DNA of 8,141 nucleotides, from assembly GCA_913058025.1 (NCBI GenBank), contig CAJXPN010000146.1, forward strand, positions 1-8,141. The letters run 5' to 3'. The translations under genes and the position numbers were made by a program. The notes beneath the pieces were generated by a model. The model worked only from the letters and a program-made list of their open reading frames with translations. It made no database searches and was not told where the DNA came from. Shown piece after piece: positions 1 to 5,930 of the stretch (the stretch's first letter is position 1; each line of letters begins with the position of its first letter). Source of the DNA: an uncultured Myxococcales bacterium (GTDB lineage: Bacteria > Myxococcota_A > Bradymonadia > Bradymonadales > Bradymonadaceae).

Positions 1-1541
1 GTCTTCGGGAGGAGCTTGGTCAGGGGGCGCTCGCCGCGCGACAGGACGAACTCGGCGATGGCGCGAGGCTTGATGATCATGCCGTGCGCGGCGGAGGTGA
101 CCCTGGCGTGAGCGCCCTCGGCGGCGAGGCCGCCGCCTCGCACCGTGGCGACGATCTCGTCATCGGTCAGCCCGTAGGAGAAGACGACGCGGTTGGCGCC
201 GAAGGCGACGACGGGAGCGTCTGGCTCGAGGAGGGTGAACGTGTCGACGCCGTCGATCTCGCGCTCGGCGAGGACGTTCACCCTCGAGTTCGCCTTCTTC
301 AACAGCTCGTAGAGCGCGGCCGTGTCGGTCTCGCCAGGTGTGTCGAGGCCGAAGACCGCGGCGAAACCGCCGAACTCACGGGTCCGAACCGACCTCGGAT
401 CGTCGGGGCTCTTCGTGGGCATGAGCGCGAACCACGCGTGACCGCCCGAGCGCGCGATGAGGTCTTCTTTGACGTCGAGGTCGATGTCGAGACGCTCCTC
501 GACCTCGGCGAGGAACTCCTCGAAGTCCTCCTGGCCGTCCGCGTCGATGAGGTCGAGGAGGTAGAACCCGATGATCGCGGGGTCGAAGCTCGCGCGGGCG
601 AAGAAGACGGCGTCGCCGAACGCGTCGGAGAGGTCGAGCGGCGAGGCGGTGAGCGCTCGCTTCAACGTCTTCGCCGCGCCTGGCGAGACGCCCGCCCAGG
701 CGCGCCCCTCGAGCGCGTCGCCCTCGAAGCGCCCCGCGACGCCGAAGCCGCTGAGGGAGCCGAACAGGTTCGCGACGCGCATCTTGTCGATGTCGTTCGC
801 GCGGAGGAAGTCGCGGATGATCTCATCCATGAGCTCGCCGCGCGCGGCGAGGTAGGCGCCGCCGACGTTGGAGTCTCCCATGACCTCGGAGACGAAGTCG
901 TTGAAGCCCGGATCCTCCGCGAGCGTGCGGGCGAGCCCACGTGATGCGCCCGAGCACATCACGGGCATCGCGTCTTCGTCGCCCCAGGTGAAGCAGACGT
1001 AGCCGTCGCGAATGGTCCACATGGTGTCGTCGCCGCCGACGAGCCTCATGACGCCGCTCTTGTAGTCAGGGGCCGGCGCGAAGGTCTTCTTGGTGGTGCG
1101 TGACAGCCACTTGAGCCACGCGGCCTCGTCGGCGATCTTGACCACGACGGCGGGGCCCTCGTCGCTCACCGCGAAGAGCACGGGTGCGGAGGTGTCGACG
1201 CCGGCGGACGTGAAGAACTCGAGCTCGAAGGGGGAGCCCTCGAGCTGCGCGAACTCGCGCTCGAAGGTCTTGTAGAAGGCGGCGCGGGTCGTGGGGTCCT
1301 CGAGCCCGACGATCTTTCGAGACGCCGCGACGATGGACCGGACGTCGCGCGCGACGAAGACCGCCGCGGGCTTGTTCGTCAGGTGCGACGCGGCCTCCAT
1401 GATCGGCCCGGTGGCCATGACGGAAGGTGCCTCGCACGCTGCGGGGTCCGGGGTCGCGGTCGACGTCGTGCAGGCGGTCGAGCCGAGCGCGCCGAGCGCG
1501 CCGAGCGCGCACAGTGTGGTGAGGGTCCCGCGCAGGTTCAT
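1..1541 (-). CDS. Putative large lipoprotein, DUF3352-like (C-terminus beyond window)
   Basis: An uninterrupted frame reads leftward from the ATG at 1541-1539 off the window edge, giving 513 complete codons and no stop, so the C-terminus is missing. An AGGA ribosome site (complement of 1548-1551) lies 6 bases before the ATG. The N-terminus is a signal peptide: a short basic start (MNLR), a hydrophobic ALG-repeat core, then STAC with Cys24, followed by a Thr/Ser/Pro-rich linker. This suggests a lipoprotein, although the -3 residue is Ser rather than the usual Leu. The mature part has no catalytic motif I recognise. Repeated modules of the type 'GGHAWFAL..., GGFAAVFGLD..., GVDTFTL..., VVAFGANRVVFSYG' resemble the DUF3352 pattern, but this is by eye only. 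It lies 43 bases downstream of the GAF gene on the same strand and probably shares its transcript. Role unknown; location probably periplasm or outer membrane. Confidence 0.82.
   Translation of the reverse strand, partial: MNLRGTLTTLCALGALGALGSTACTTSTATPDPAACEAPSVMATGPIMEAASHLTNKPAAVFVARDVRSIVAASRKIVGLEDPTTRAAFYKTFEREFAQLEGSPFELEFFTSAGVDTSAPVLFAVSDEGPAVVVKIADEAAWLKWLSRTTKKTFAPAPDYKSGVMRLVGGDDTMWTIRDGYVCFTWGDEDAMPVMCSGASRGLARTLAEDPGFNDFVSEVMGDSNVGGAYLAARGELMDEIIRDFLRANDIDKMRVANLFGSLSGFGVAGRFEGDALEGRAWAGVSPGAAKTLKRALTASPLDLSDAFGDAVFFARASFDPAIIGFYLLDLIDADGQEDFEEFLAEVEERLDIDLDVKEDLIARSGGHAWFALMPTKSPDDPRSVRTREFGGFAAVFGLDTPGETDTAALYELLKKANSRVNVLAEREIDGVDTFTLLEPDAPVVAFGANRVVFSYGLTDDEIVATVRGGGLAAEGAHARVTSAAHGMIIKPRAIAEFVLSRGERPLTKLLPK
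1482..1508 (-). repeat. Three perfect 9-base tandem copies inside the signal-peptide core
   Basis: GCGCTCGGC (minus strand; gccgagcgc on plus) occurs three times head to tail at 1482-1490, 1491-1499 and 1500-1508. It encodes Ala-Leu-Gly three times, residues 12-20 of the lipoprotein, which form its hydrophobic core. Because the unit is a multiple of three, gain or loss of a copy would lengthen or shorten the hydrophobic stretch without shifting frame. Confidence 0.9.
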
Positions 1542-1547
1542 GTGGTG

Positions 1548-1551
1548 TCCT
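1548..1551 (-). promoter_or_regulatory. Ribosome binding site of the lipoprotein gene
   Basis: AGGA on the minus strand sits 6 bases before the ATG at 1541. It supports this start, which is also the one that gives a proper signal peptide. Confidence 0.6.
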
Positions 1552-1584
1552 GATGTGGAGTTCGTGTGGCCGGGTCGGCGTGGT

Positions 1585-2781
1585 TCATTCGGAGGTGGTG
1601 GGGATGCTGAGGCTGATCCCTCGGCCCTCGCGCGTGGAGATCTGCCAGCTCTTGGACGGGATGACCTCCAGGATGTGGCGCTCGATCTCGTCGAGGTCGT
1701 CCGGGGTGTAGCCCTCCGCGCGGATGTCGAAGCGGACGCGCGAGGCGTCCTGGTCGACGTCGACGGAGAGCGTGGCGTGCACGAGCCGCGAGGTGTCGAG
1801 CATGCGCTTGGCCCCGAGGTTGACGGCGACGCAGATCGTGGAGATCACCTCGGTCAGCGGCGCCGCGATCGTGGTGTCTGAGGCGGGGCGCTCGACGGTG
1901 AGCCCTCCGCTCACCTTCGTGAGGTGATGCGTGAGCGTCTGGACGTTCGAGAGGACTCGCCAGAGGCTGCAGTCCGAGCCCGTCTCGCAGGTCGCGTCCT
2001 GGAGGGCGTCGATGTTCACGACGAGCGCGTCGAAGTGCTCGGTGATCGCGCGGACCTCGTCGACGAGGTCCGCGAGCACCGCGTCGCCGCTGTCCATCAT
2101 GGGCGACCTGGTGTGGGGGCGCTGCGATGCGTTCGTGTACCGCTGGAACGCCTGGACCTCGGCGAGCGAGACCTCGAGCGTGTCGATGCTCATCATCATC
2201 GGGGTGAGCAGGTTGCGCAGCTCGGCGAAGGTGGGCTCGGTGGAGCTCCTGATTCGGCGAGACGAGCGGAGCTGCTCGAGGCGCCGCTCGACGAGCCGCC
2301 CGAGCGCGGCGAGCTCGGCGCGTTGTGTGTCTGTGAAGCCGCGCGGCGTGACGTCGATCACGCAGAGCGTGCCGAGCGTCCCCTGCTGCGATCGGATCGG
2401 GACGCCGTAGTAGGACGTCAGCCCGAGCGCCTTGACCAGCGTCTGGGGGACGCGGCGGTCTGCCGAGGCGTCGTTCGTCTCGAAGGGCGCGTCCCAGGCG
2501 ACCACCTGCTGGCAGAACGAGATGTCACGATCGGTGGCCAGCGTCGCCTTCTCCTCGTCCGCCAGGCCGGTGTGGGCGCGGAAGATCTGGAGATGATCCG
2601 TGAGCATCGTGACGATCGCGATCGGCGTGTCCGCAACGCGCGCGGCGGCCTCGACGAGCGATTGGAGCTCGTGGTCGGGCTGGGTCGAGAGGAGCTCCGC
2701 CGAGAAGAGGTGCGCGCGCGGCGAGTCACCGATGACGTCCATTCGGTCCTGGAGGGTGTCCTGTTCGTCGTTCGTCGACAT
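1585..2781 (-). CDS. GAF-domain protein with degenerate histidine-kinase-like C-terminus
   Basis: 398 residues, cytosolic, with no signal peptide or membrane segment. Residues about 36-170 form a GAF sensor domain; recognisable stretches are 'DISFCQQVV' (86-94), 'YYGVPIR' (124-130) and 'LGTLCVID' (136-143). GAF domains bind small ligands or mediate dimers. After an arginine-rich linker, residues 186-195 (AELRNLLTPM) resemble a histidine-kinase H-box, but the phospho-acceptor position is Ala186. The C-terminal part ends in 'GRGISLSIP' (386-394), like the end of a HATPase domain, yet 'IRAEGYTPDD' (353-362) replaces the expected DxGxG ATP-binding box. I therefore call it a sensor pseudokinase or ChpT-like phosphotransfer relative. 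The start at 2781 has only a weak ribosome site. Met14 (ATG at 2742), preceded by AGGA 4 bases away, is a real alternative. The gene is divergent from the LysR gene and heads a unit with the lipoprotein. Confidence 0.85.
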   Translation of the reverse strand: MSTNDEQDTLQDRMDVIGDSPRAHLFSAELLSTQPDHELQSLVEAAARVADTPIAIVTMLTDHLQIFRAHTGLADEEKATLATDRDISFCQQVVAWDAPFETNDASADRRVPQTLVKALGLTSYYGVPIRSQQGTLGTLCVIDVTPRGFTDTQRAELAALGRLVERRLEQLRSSRRIRSSTEPTFAELRNLLTPMMMSIDTLEVSLAEVQAFQRYTNASQRPHTRSPMMDSGDAVLADLVDEVRAITEHFDALVVNIDALQDATCETGSDCSLWRVLSNVQTLTHHLTKVSGGLTVERPASDTTIAAPLTEVISTICVAVNLGAKRMLDTSRLVHATLSVDVDQDASRVRFDIRAEGYTPDDLDEIERHILEVIPSKSWQISTREGRGISLSIPTTSE

Positions 2782-2919
2782 GGGTTCGTGCTCGATTCAT
2801 GCGTACGTGGAGATACACATCAGTTTGGGCGCTTCGCTGAACAGCTGAGAGGTTAGTGTCTCCCTCGTCCGGACGCAAAGCGCGTTCCCTCGATCTCGAA
2901 GGTCGGGGGTGGACATGGT

Positions 2920-2948
2920 AGTCTCTGACGACCGACCACGAGTCTCTG
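2920..2948 (+). repeat. Direct repeat AGTCTCTG x2, 21-base period, upstream of LysR gene
   Basis: AGTCTCTG occurs at 2920-2927 and again at 2941-2948. The 21-base period places both copies on the same face of the helix. The second copy ends 4 bases before the ribosome site of the LysR gene. It is a candidate operator half-site pair. An 8-base match can also arise by chance in a region of this length. Confidence 0.4.
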
Positions 2949-2952
2949 GAAC

Positions 2953-2958
2953 GGAGGA
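2953..2958 (+). promoter_or_regulatory. Ribosome binding site deciding a GTG start (LysR gene)
   Basis: GGAGGA lies 6 bases upstream of GTG at 2965-2967. No in-frame ATG exists until Met61, beyond the DNA-binding domain, so this site fixes the GTG start. Confidence 0.85.
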
Positions 2959-2964
2959 AACGAG

Positions 2965-3858
2965 GTGGAGGATGGCCCAACGCTGGACAACCTGAGGTGC
3001 TTCCTGGCCGCGGCCGAGCACCTGAACTTCAGGCGCGCCTCGGAGGAGGTGTTCCTCACGCCGACTGCGTTCAGCCAACGCATCAAGCAGCTCGAGGAGC
3101 AGCTCGGGCGCCAGCTCTTCGAGCGCACGACGCGCTCGGTGCGCATGACGACCGCCGGGTCGCTCCTCCTGGAGCCCGCGCGCGCCGCGCTGCGCGAGGC
3201 GAGGCGTTGCGTCGAGTCGGTCCACGGGAACCCCGACGAGGCGCCCACGCGCTTCACGGTGGGGACGAGGTTCGAGCTGGGGATGTCGTGGGTGGTGCCC
3301 TCGCTGCTCGAGCTCCGCGAGGCGAGGCCGGCGTGGACGGTCGACATGTTCTTCGGCTCGGGGGACACGATCCTGGAGGCGCTGCGCACGGGGCGAGTCG
3401 ACTGCGTGATCACGAGCGCGCCGGTGGCGCGCTCGGAGTGGGAGATCGAGTTCCTGCACCGCGAGACCTACGCGTTCGTGGCCTCGCCGGTGCTGCTCGA
3501 GCGCGCGCCCGTGGAGACGATGGCGCAAGCGAGCGAGCAGCCGCTGCTCGACATCTCGCCCGCGCTCCCGCTCACGCGCTACCTCATCAGCGCGGCCGAC
3601 GGCTCGCTCGACTTCTCGACCTGTCAGTTCTGTGGGACCGCCGGGGCGGTGCGCACGTTCGCGATGGCGGGCGTGGGCGTGGCGGTGTTGCCCGAGTACA
3701 TGATCGCCAACGAGCTCGAGACGGGCGAGCTCGTCCGCCTGCTCCCGGAGGTCGCGTTGCTCGAGGACTCGTTCCGGCTTATGTGGCGCGCGGACGCGGT
3801 GCTCGCCGACGTCTTCGGGAGGTTCTCCGAGTGGATGCGCGAGCGGCCGCTGCGCTGA
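2965..3858 (+). CDS. LysR-family transcriptional regulator
   Basis: 297 residues, the usual length for the family. The N-terminal winged helix-turn-helix spans about residues 7-66: 'LDNLRCFLAAAEHLNFRRAS', then 'TPTAFSQRIKQLEEQLG' as the recognition region, and 'LFERTTRSVRMTTAG' as the wing. A linker helix (67-90) and a periplasmic-binding-protein-like effector domain (about 95-290) follow; 'TGRVDCVIT' (142-150) and 'MAGVGVAVLPEYM' (234-246) are typical of it. The effector domain carries Cys220 and Cys223 in 'STCQFCG', a CxxC not usual for the family that could be redox- or metal-responsive (inference). LysR proteins act as tetramers that bind DNA and respond to a small co-inducer. The gene is divergent from the GAF gene, so that operon and its own promoter are the likely targets. 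The effector is unknown. Confidence 0.95.
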   Translation: MEDGPTLDNLRCFLAAAEHLNFRRASEEVFLTPTAFSQRIKQLEEQLGRQLFERTTRSVRMTTAGSLLLEPARAALREARRCVESVHGNPDEAPTRFTVGTRFELGMSWVVPSLLELREARPAWTVDMFFGSGDTILEALRTGRVDCVITSAPVARSEWEIEFLHRETYAFVASPVLLERAPVETMAQASEQPLLDISPALPLTRYLISAADGSLDFSTCQFCGTAGAVRTFAMAGVGVAVLPEYMIANELETGELVRLLPEVALLEDSFRLMWRADAVLADVFGRFSEWMRERPLR

Positions 3859-3863
3859 CGTCG

Positions 3864-3880
3864 GCGCCTCGACGTGGCGC
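3864..3880. terminator. Weak hairpin between convergent genes
   Basis: The 22-base gap between the LysR stop (3858) and the glycosidase stop (3881) contains GCGCC (3864-3868), a 7-base loop, and GGCGC (3876-3880). It could fold from either strand and serve both genes. The stem is only 5 pairs and there is no T-tract, so it is not a classical intrinsic terminator. Confidence 0.25.
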
Positions 3881-4702
3881 TCAGATGGGGCTCACGATCA
3901 GGAGCGACGCGTAGGCGGAGGGTGACGAAGGGGGCGTCTGGGGGAGGGCGAAGCCCGAGATGGTGCCGTCGAGGTACAGCGCGTTCGGGCACCCCATGCC
4001 GTCTCGAAAGAGCGTGGCGAATTCCCAGAACGTGACCGGGTCGCGCGAGACCAGGAGCACGATCGCTCCGTCGTCGCGCATGCCGACGCCGCTGCGAATT
4101 CGGCGGTTGGGAGACCCCTCGTTGAACGCGGGGTGCAGCCGACCGTGGTCGACGAGCAGTGGGCCAGACTGGGTCGCCAGCGTCCACTCGGTCTCGGCGC
4201 CCTCGAACGCGTGGGATTCGATGACATGGGCCCGGTTACGTCGGTCGATCAGGAACACGCCGTTGGGCTCGAGGAAGAAGTTGCCGTCGCCGCTCGAGAG
4301 GTTGATCTCCTCCAGGACCTCGCCTCGGCGCACGGTGAGGCCCACCGGGGCGTTGGGGTGTGCGAATATCCCTCCGTTCGTGGCGAAGACGAAGTCCCGC
4401 TCGAGCTCCGGCGCGTCGGCCAACGAGAGCGGCCGGGTCGTCGCCGGGTGGTTTGTCTCGAGTGAGATGGTGTGGGTGCTCGGGTCACAGAGGTAGCCGA
4501 CGTACTCCGCGCCCAGGTCCGTGAACTCGAGCACCTGCGATCCGCTCGCGGTCGAGCCGTCGTGGCGGCTGTAGCGCGCGTAGGCGAGCAGCCCCGCGCA
4601 AAGCGTGAGGAGGAGCGTCAACAGGAACAGCCTCATGTGCCTCGTGGGCTCCGGGGCGCTCCTGTCGCCTTGCCCGTGTACGTCGGCGTGGGCCTGCTTC
4701 AT
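3881..4702 (-). CDS. Phosphodiester glycosidase family (NAGPA/DUF2233) protein, membrane-anchored
   Basis: 273 residues. A short polar N-terminus is followed by one hydrophobic segment at about 24-41 (LFLLTLLLTLCAGLLAYA), which I read as an uncleaved anchor that places the rest in the periplasm. The family pattern is complete: 'ATNGGIF' (107-113), 'PVGLTVRRG' (119-127), 'NFFLEPNGVFLI' (141-152), 'ATQSGPLL' (176-183), 'RIRSGVGMRDDG' (201-212) and 'NALYLDGTISGF' (240-251). The named member of this fold, NAGPA, removes N-acetylglucosamine from a phosphodiester in the mannose-6-phosphate pathway. Bacterial relatives are thought to act on cell-envelope glycans, but the substrate here is unknown. 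The start at 4702 is chosen because GAGGAGG lies 7 bases upstream; the later Met23 at 4636 has a poorer site. The frame stays open to 4945, but that extension overlaps the acyltransferase gene. The gene follows that operon by 62 bases and may be a separate unit. Confidence 0.92.
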   Translation of the reverse strand: MKQAHADVHGQGDRSAPEPTRHMRLFLLTLLLTLCAGLLAYARYSRHDGSTASGSQVLEFTDLGAEYVGYLCDPSTHTISLETNHPATTRPLSLADAPELERDFVFATNGGIFAHPNAPVGLTVRRGEVLEEINLSSGDGNFFLEPNGVFLIDRRNRAHVIESHAFEGAETEWTLATQSGPLLVDHGRLHPAFNEGSPNRRIRSGVGMRDDGAIVLLVSRDPVTFWEFATLFRDGMGCPNALYLDGTISGFALPQTPPSSPSAYASLLIVSPI

Positions 4703-4709
4703 TTCATGA

Positions 4710-4716
4710 CCTCCTC
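4710..4716 (-). promoter_or_regulatory. Ribosome binding site of the DUF2233 gene
   Basis: GAGGAGG on the minus strand lies 7 bases before the ATG at 4702. It is the strongest site in the window and decides against both the longer open frame and the internal Met23 start. Confidence 0.8.
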
Positions 4717-4750
4717 GAGGGGTGGTGGTGGTCGACGCCACTGGCGGATC

Positions 4751-4768
4751 GTCACCTTCCAAGGTCAC
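4751..4768. repeat. 18-base imperfect dyad overlapping the acyltransferase stop codon
   Basis: Plus-strand GTCACCTT, CC, AAGGTCAC is symmetric at 14 of 18 positions. It spans the acyltransferase stop (4765-4767) and lies about 50 bases before the DUF2233 start. It could be an operator for a promoter of that gene, or a weak hairpin in the transcript. There is no T-tract to mark a terminator. Confidence 0.3.
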
Positions 4769-5925
4769 TGCTCTTCGGAGGTTGCGTCGGTGTTCGAGGC
4801 TGCGCCGATGGGCCGCTTGAATAGGTGGATACGGTGGAGCGGCTTGGCGCCGCCCTTCTCGACGAGGCGCAGCGACTTCGTGTTCACGTCGGCGACCCAC
4901 GTCGAGCCCATCGTGTCGTAGCCCGCCTCCACGAGCGAGTTGCACATCCTGAAGAGCATGGACGGGGCGAGCCCCTCGCCGTGGTGCTTCGGGTCCACCG
5001 ACGCGAATATGAGCGAGGCGCGCTTACGCGTCAGGCGGTACTTCAGGTAGTGGGCGGGCGTGGAGAGTTTGAGCTTGGAGCCCGTGGCCTTGAGGAGCGG
5101 GTTGAGGTCTGGGATGCAGACGATCACGCCGACGGGCTCGCCGTCCTTATAGACGATCGAGGAGATGCGCCAGTCGATGATCCACATCATCTCCTTGGCC
5201 GAGAACATGAACTCCTCCTCGGTCAGGGGGACGAAGAAGGGGTTCGCGTCGAAGCCGACGTTGAGCATGCGCGCGGTGTGGCGCATGGCCGAGTCGAAGG
5301 TCTTGCGAGAGAGCTCCCGCCACTCGAAGCCCTTGGCTTCGAGGGCCTCGAGGCGCGCGGGTGTGATGAGGTGATCGGGGTCGTCCGGGTCCCAACTCGA
5401 CAGGTCGTACTCGAAGGTCGTCATGGGGAACTCGCGCGTGAAGCCGTGGGCCTCGAGCAGGCGCGCGATGTGCGGCGGCGAGTAGATGTGCTCGATGAAC
5501 GGGACGCGACCGTGGTGGTCGGTCACCACGCCCATCTGCTGCATCGCGGTGAGGTTGAAGTTGCCCCAGAGCTCGTCGCATCCCTTCGCCTCGCCCCACG
5601 CGGCCGAGGCGTCGAGCAGCCGGCCGGCGACCTCGTCGTCGTCGACGCAGTCGAAGAACCCGAAGTACGACCGGTTCCAGCCGTGACGCTCGTTCGAGGC
5701 GTGGTGGATGTGCGCGGTGATGCGGCCGACGAGCTCGCCGTCGCGCCTGAGCACGTAGGTCGTGCGCTCGCCGCGGCCACCGGACCAGAGCGGGTTGTCG
5801 TCCCCGAGGATGCGCTTCAGGTCTGGCTTGAAGGGGGAGACGTAGTTGGAGTCGCGCGGGTAGACGACGAAGGGGACCTCGAAGAAGGCGTCGAGGTCGT
5901 TCTCTATGAGCTCGTAGTGGGGCAT
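4765..5925 (-). CDS. GNAT-superfamily acyltransferase, YghO-like two-part architecture
   Basis: 386 residues, cytosolic. The N-terminal half opens with 'FFEVPFVVYPRDSNYVSPFKP' (14-34, segment) and contains 'GRITAHIHHASN' (67-78) and 'SYFGFFDCVDDDEVA' (86-100). This arrangement is typical of the family that includes E. coli YghO, in which a degenerate first GNAT-like fold precedes a second. The second fold has 'DGEPVGVIVCIPDLNPLL' (261-278), a beta strand 'SLIFASV' (304-310), the acyl-CoA pyrophosphate-loop-like 'HHGEGLA' (314-320), and the terminal 'NTKSLRLVEKGGAKPLHRIHLFKR' area (348-371). GNAT proteins move an acyl group from acyl-CoA or acyl-carrier protein to an amine. The acceptor is unknown. 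The start at 5925 is 5 bases after the upstream stop, with GAGGAG (complement of 5937-5942) 11 bases away. The same frame is open upstream to 7008, but that part is arginine-rich shadow sequence over the membrane-protein gene. Confidence 0.9.
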   Translation of the reverse strand: MPHYELIENDLDAFFEVPFVVYPRDSNYVSPFKPDLKRILGDDNPLWSGGRGERTTYVLRRDGELVGRITAHIHHASNERHGWNRSYFGFFDCVDDDEVAGRLLDASAAWGEAKGCDELWGNFNLTAMQQMGVVTDHHGRVPFIEHIYSPPHIARLLEAHGFTREFPMTTFEYDLSSWDPDDPDHLITPARLEALEAKGFEWRELSRKTFDSAMRHTARMLNVGFDANPFFVPLTEEEFMFSAKEMMWIIDWRISSIVYKDGEPVGVIVCIPDLNPLLKATGSKLKLSTPAHYLKYRLTRKRASLIFASVDPKHHGEGLAPSMLFRMCNSLVEAGYDTMGSTWVADVNTKSLRLVEKGGAKPLHRIHLFKRPIGAASNTDATSEEQ

Positions 5926-5930
5926 GGTTC

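Larger units (their letters stand above)
2782..2964. promoter_or_regulatory. Divergent promoter region between GAF gene and LysR gene
   Basis: This is 183 bases without a supported gene and must hold both outward promoters. It is less GC-rich near the GAF gene (around 2805-2860, including gagatacacatcag). No convincing -35/-10 pair can be assigned to either strand by eye. Visible elements are the palindrome cgtacg near 2812, a cagctg at about 2843, and a perfect 8-base direct repeat at 2920-2927 and 2941-2948. A LysR operator (T-N11-A, often between divergent genes) is expected here, but no copy stands out. Confidence 0.5.

Noticed and set aside
84..944. Plus-strand open frame of 286 codons over the lipoprotein gene
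   Set aside because: It is an antisense shadow of a GC-rich gene. The composition is extreme in Glu/Arg/Val/Ala, there is no domain, and the minus frame has a signal peptide and ribosome site.
1924..2856. Plus-strand open frame of 310 codons over the GAF gene
   Set aside because: It is antisense to a clear GAF domain. The product is low-complexity, rich in Arg, Glu, Val and Leu, and has no recognisable motif.
2797..3528. Minus-strand open frame of 243 codons across the LysR gene and the divergent promoter
   Set aside because: It opposes a textbook LysR sequence. The composition is His/Arg/Ala-rich shadow.
2997..3914. Plus-strand open frame of 305 codons in a second frame over the LysR gene
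   Set aside because: It is a frame-shifted shadow of the LysR gene with Arg/Ala/Gly-rich composition.
4594..4605. Possible lipobox (LTLC) in the DUF2233 protein
   Set aside because: The residues before the Cys (Leu-Thr-Leu) do not fit a lipobox, which needs small residues at -1, and the hydrophobic stretch continues past it. A membrane anchor fits better.
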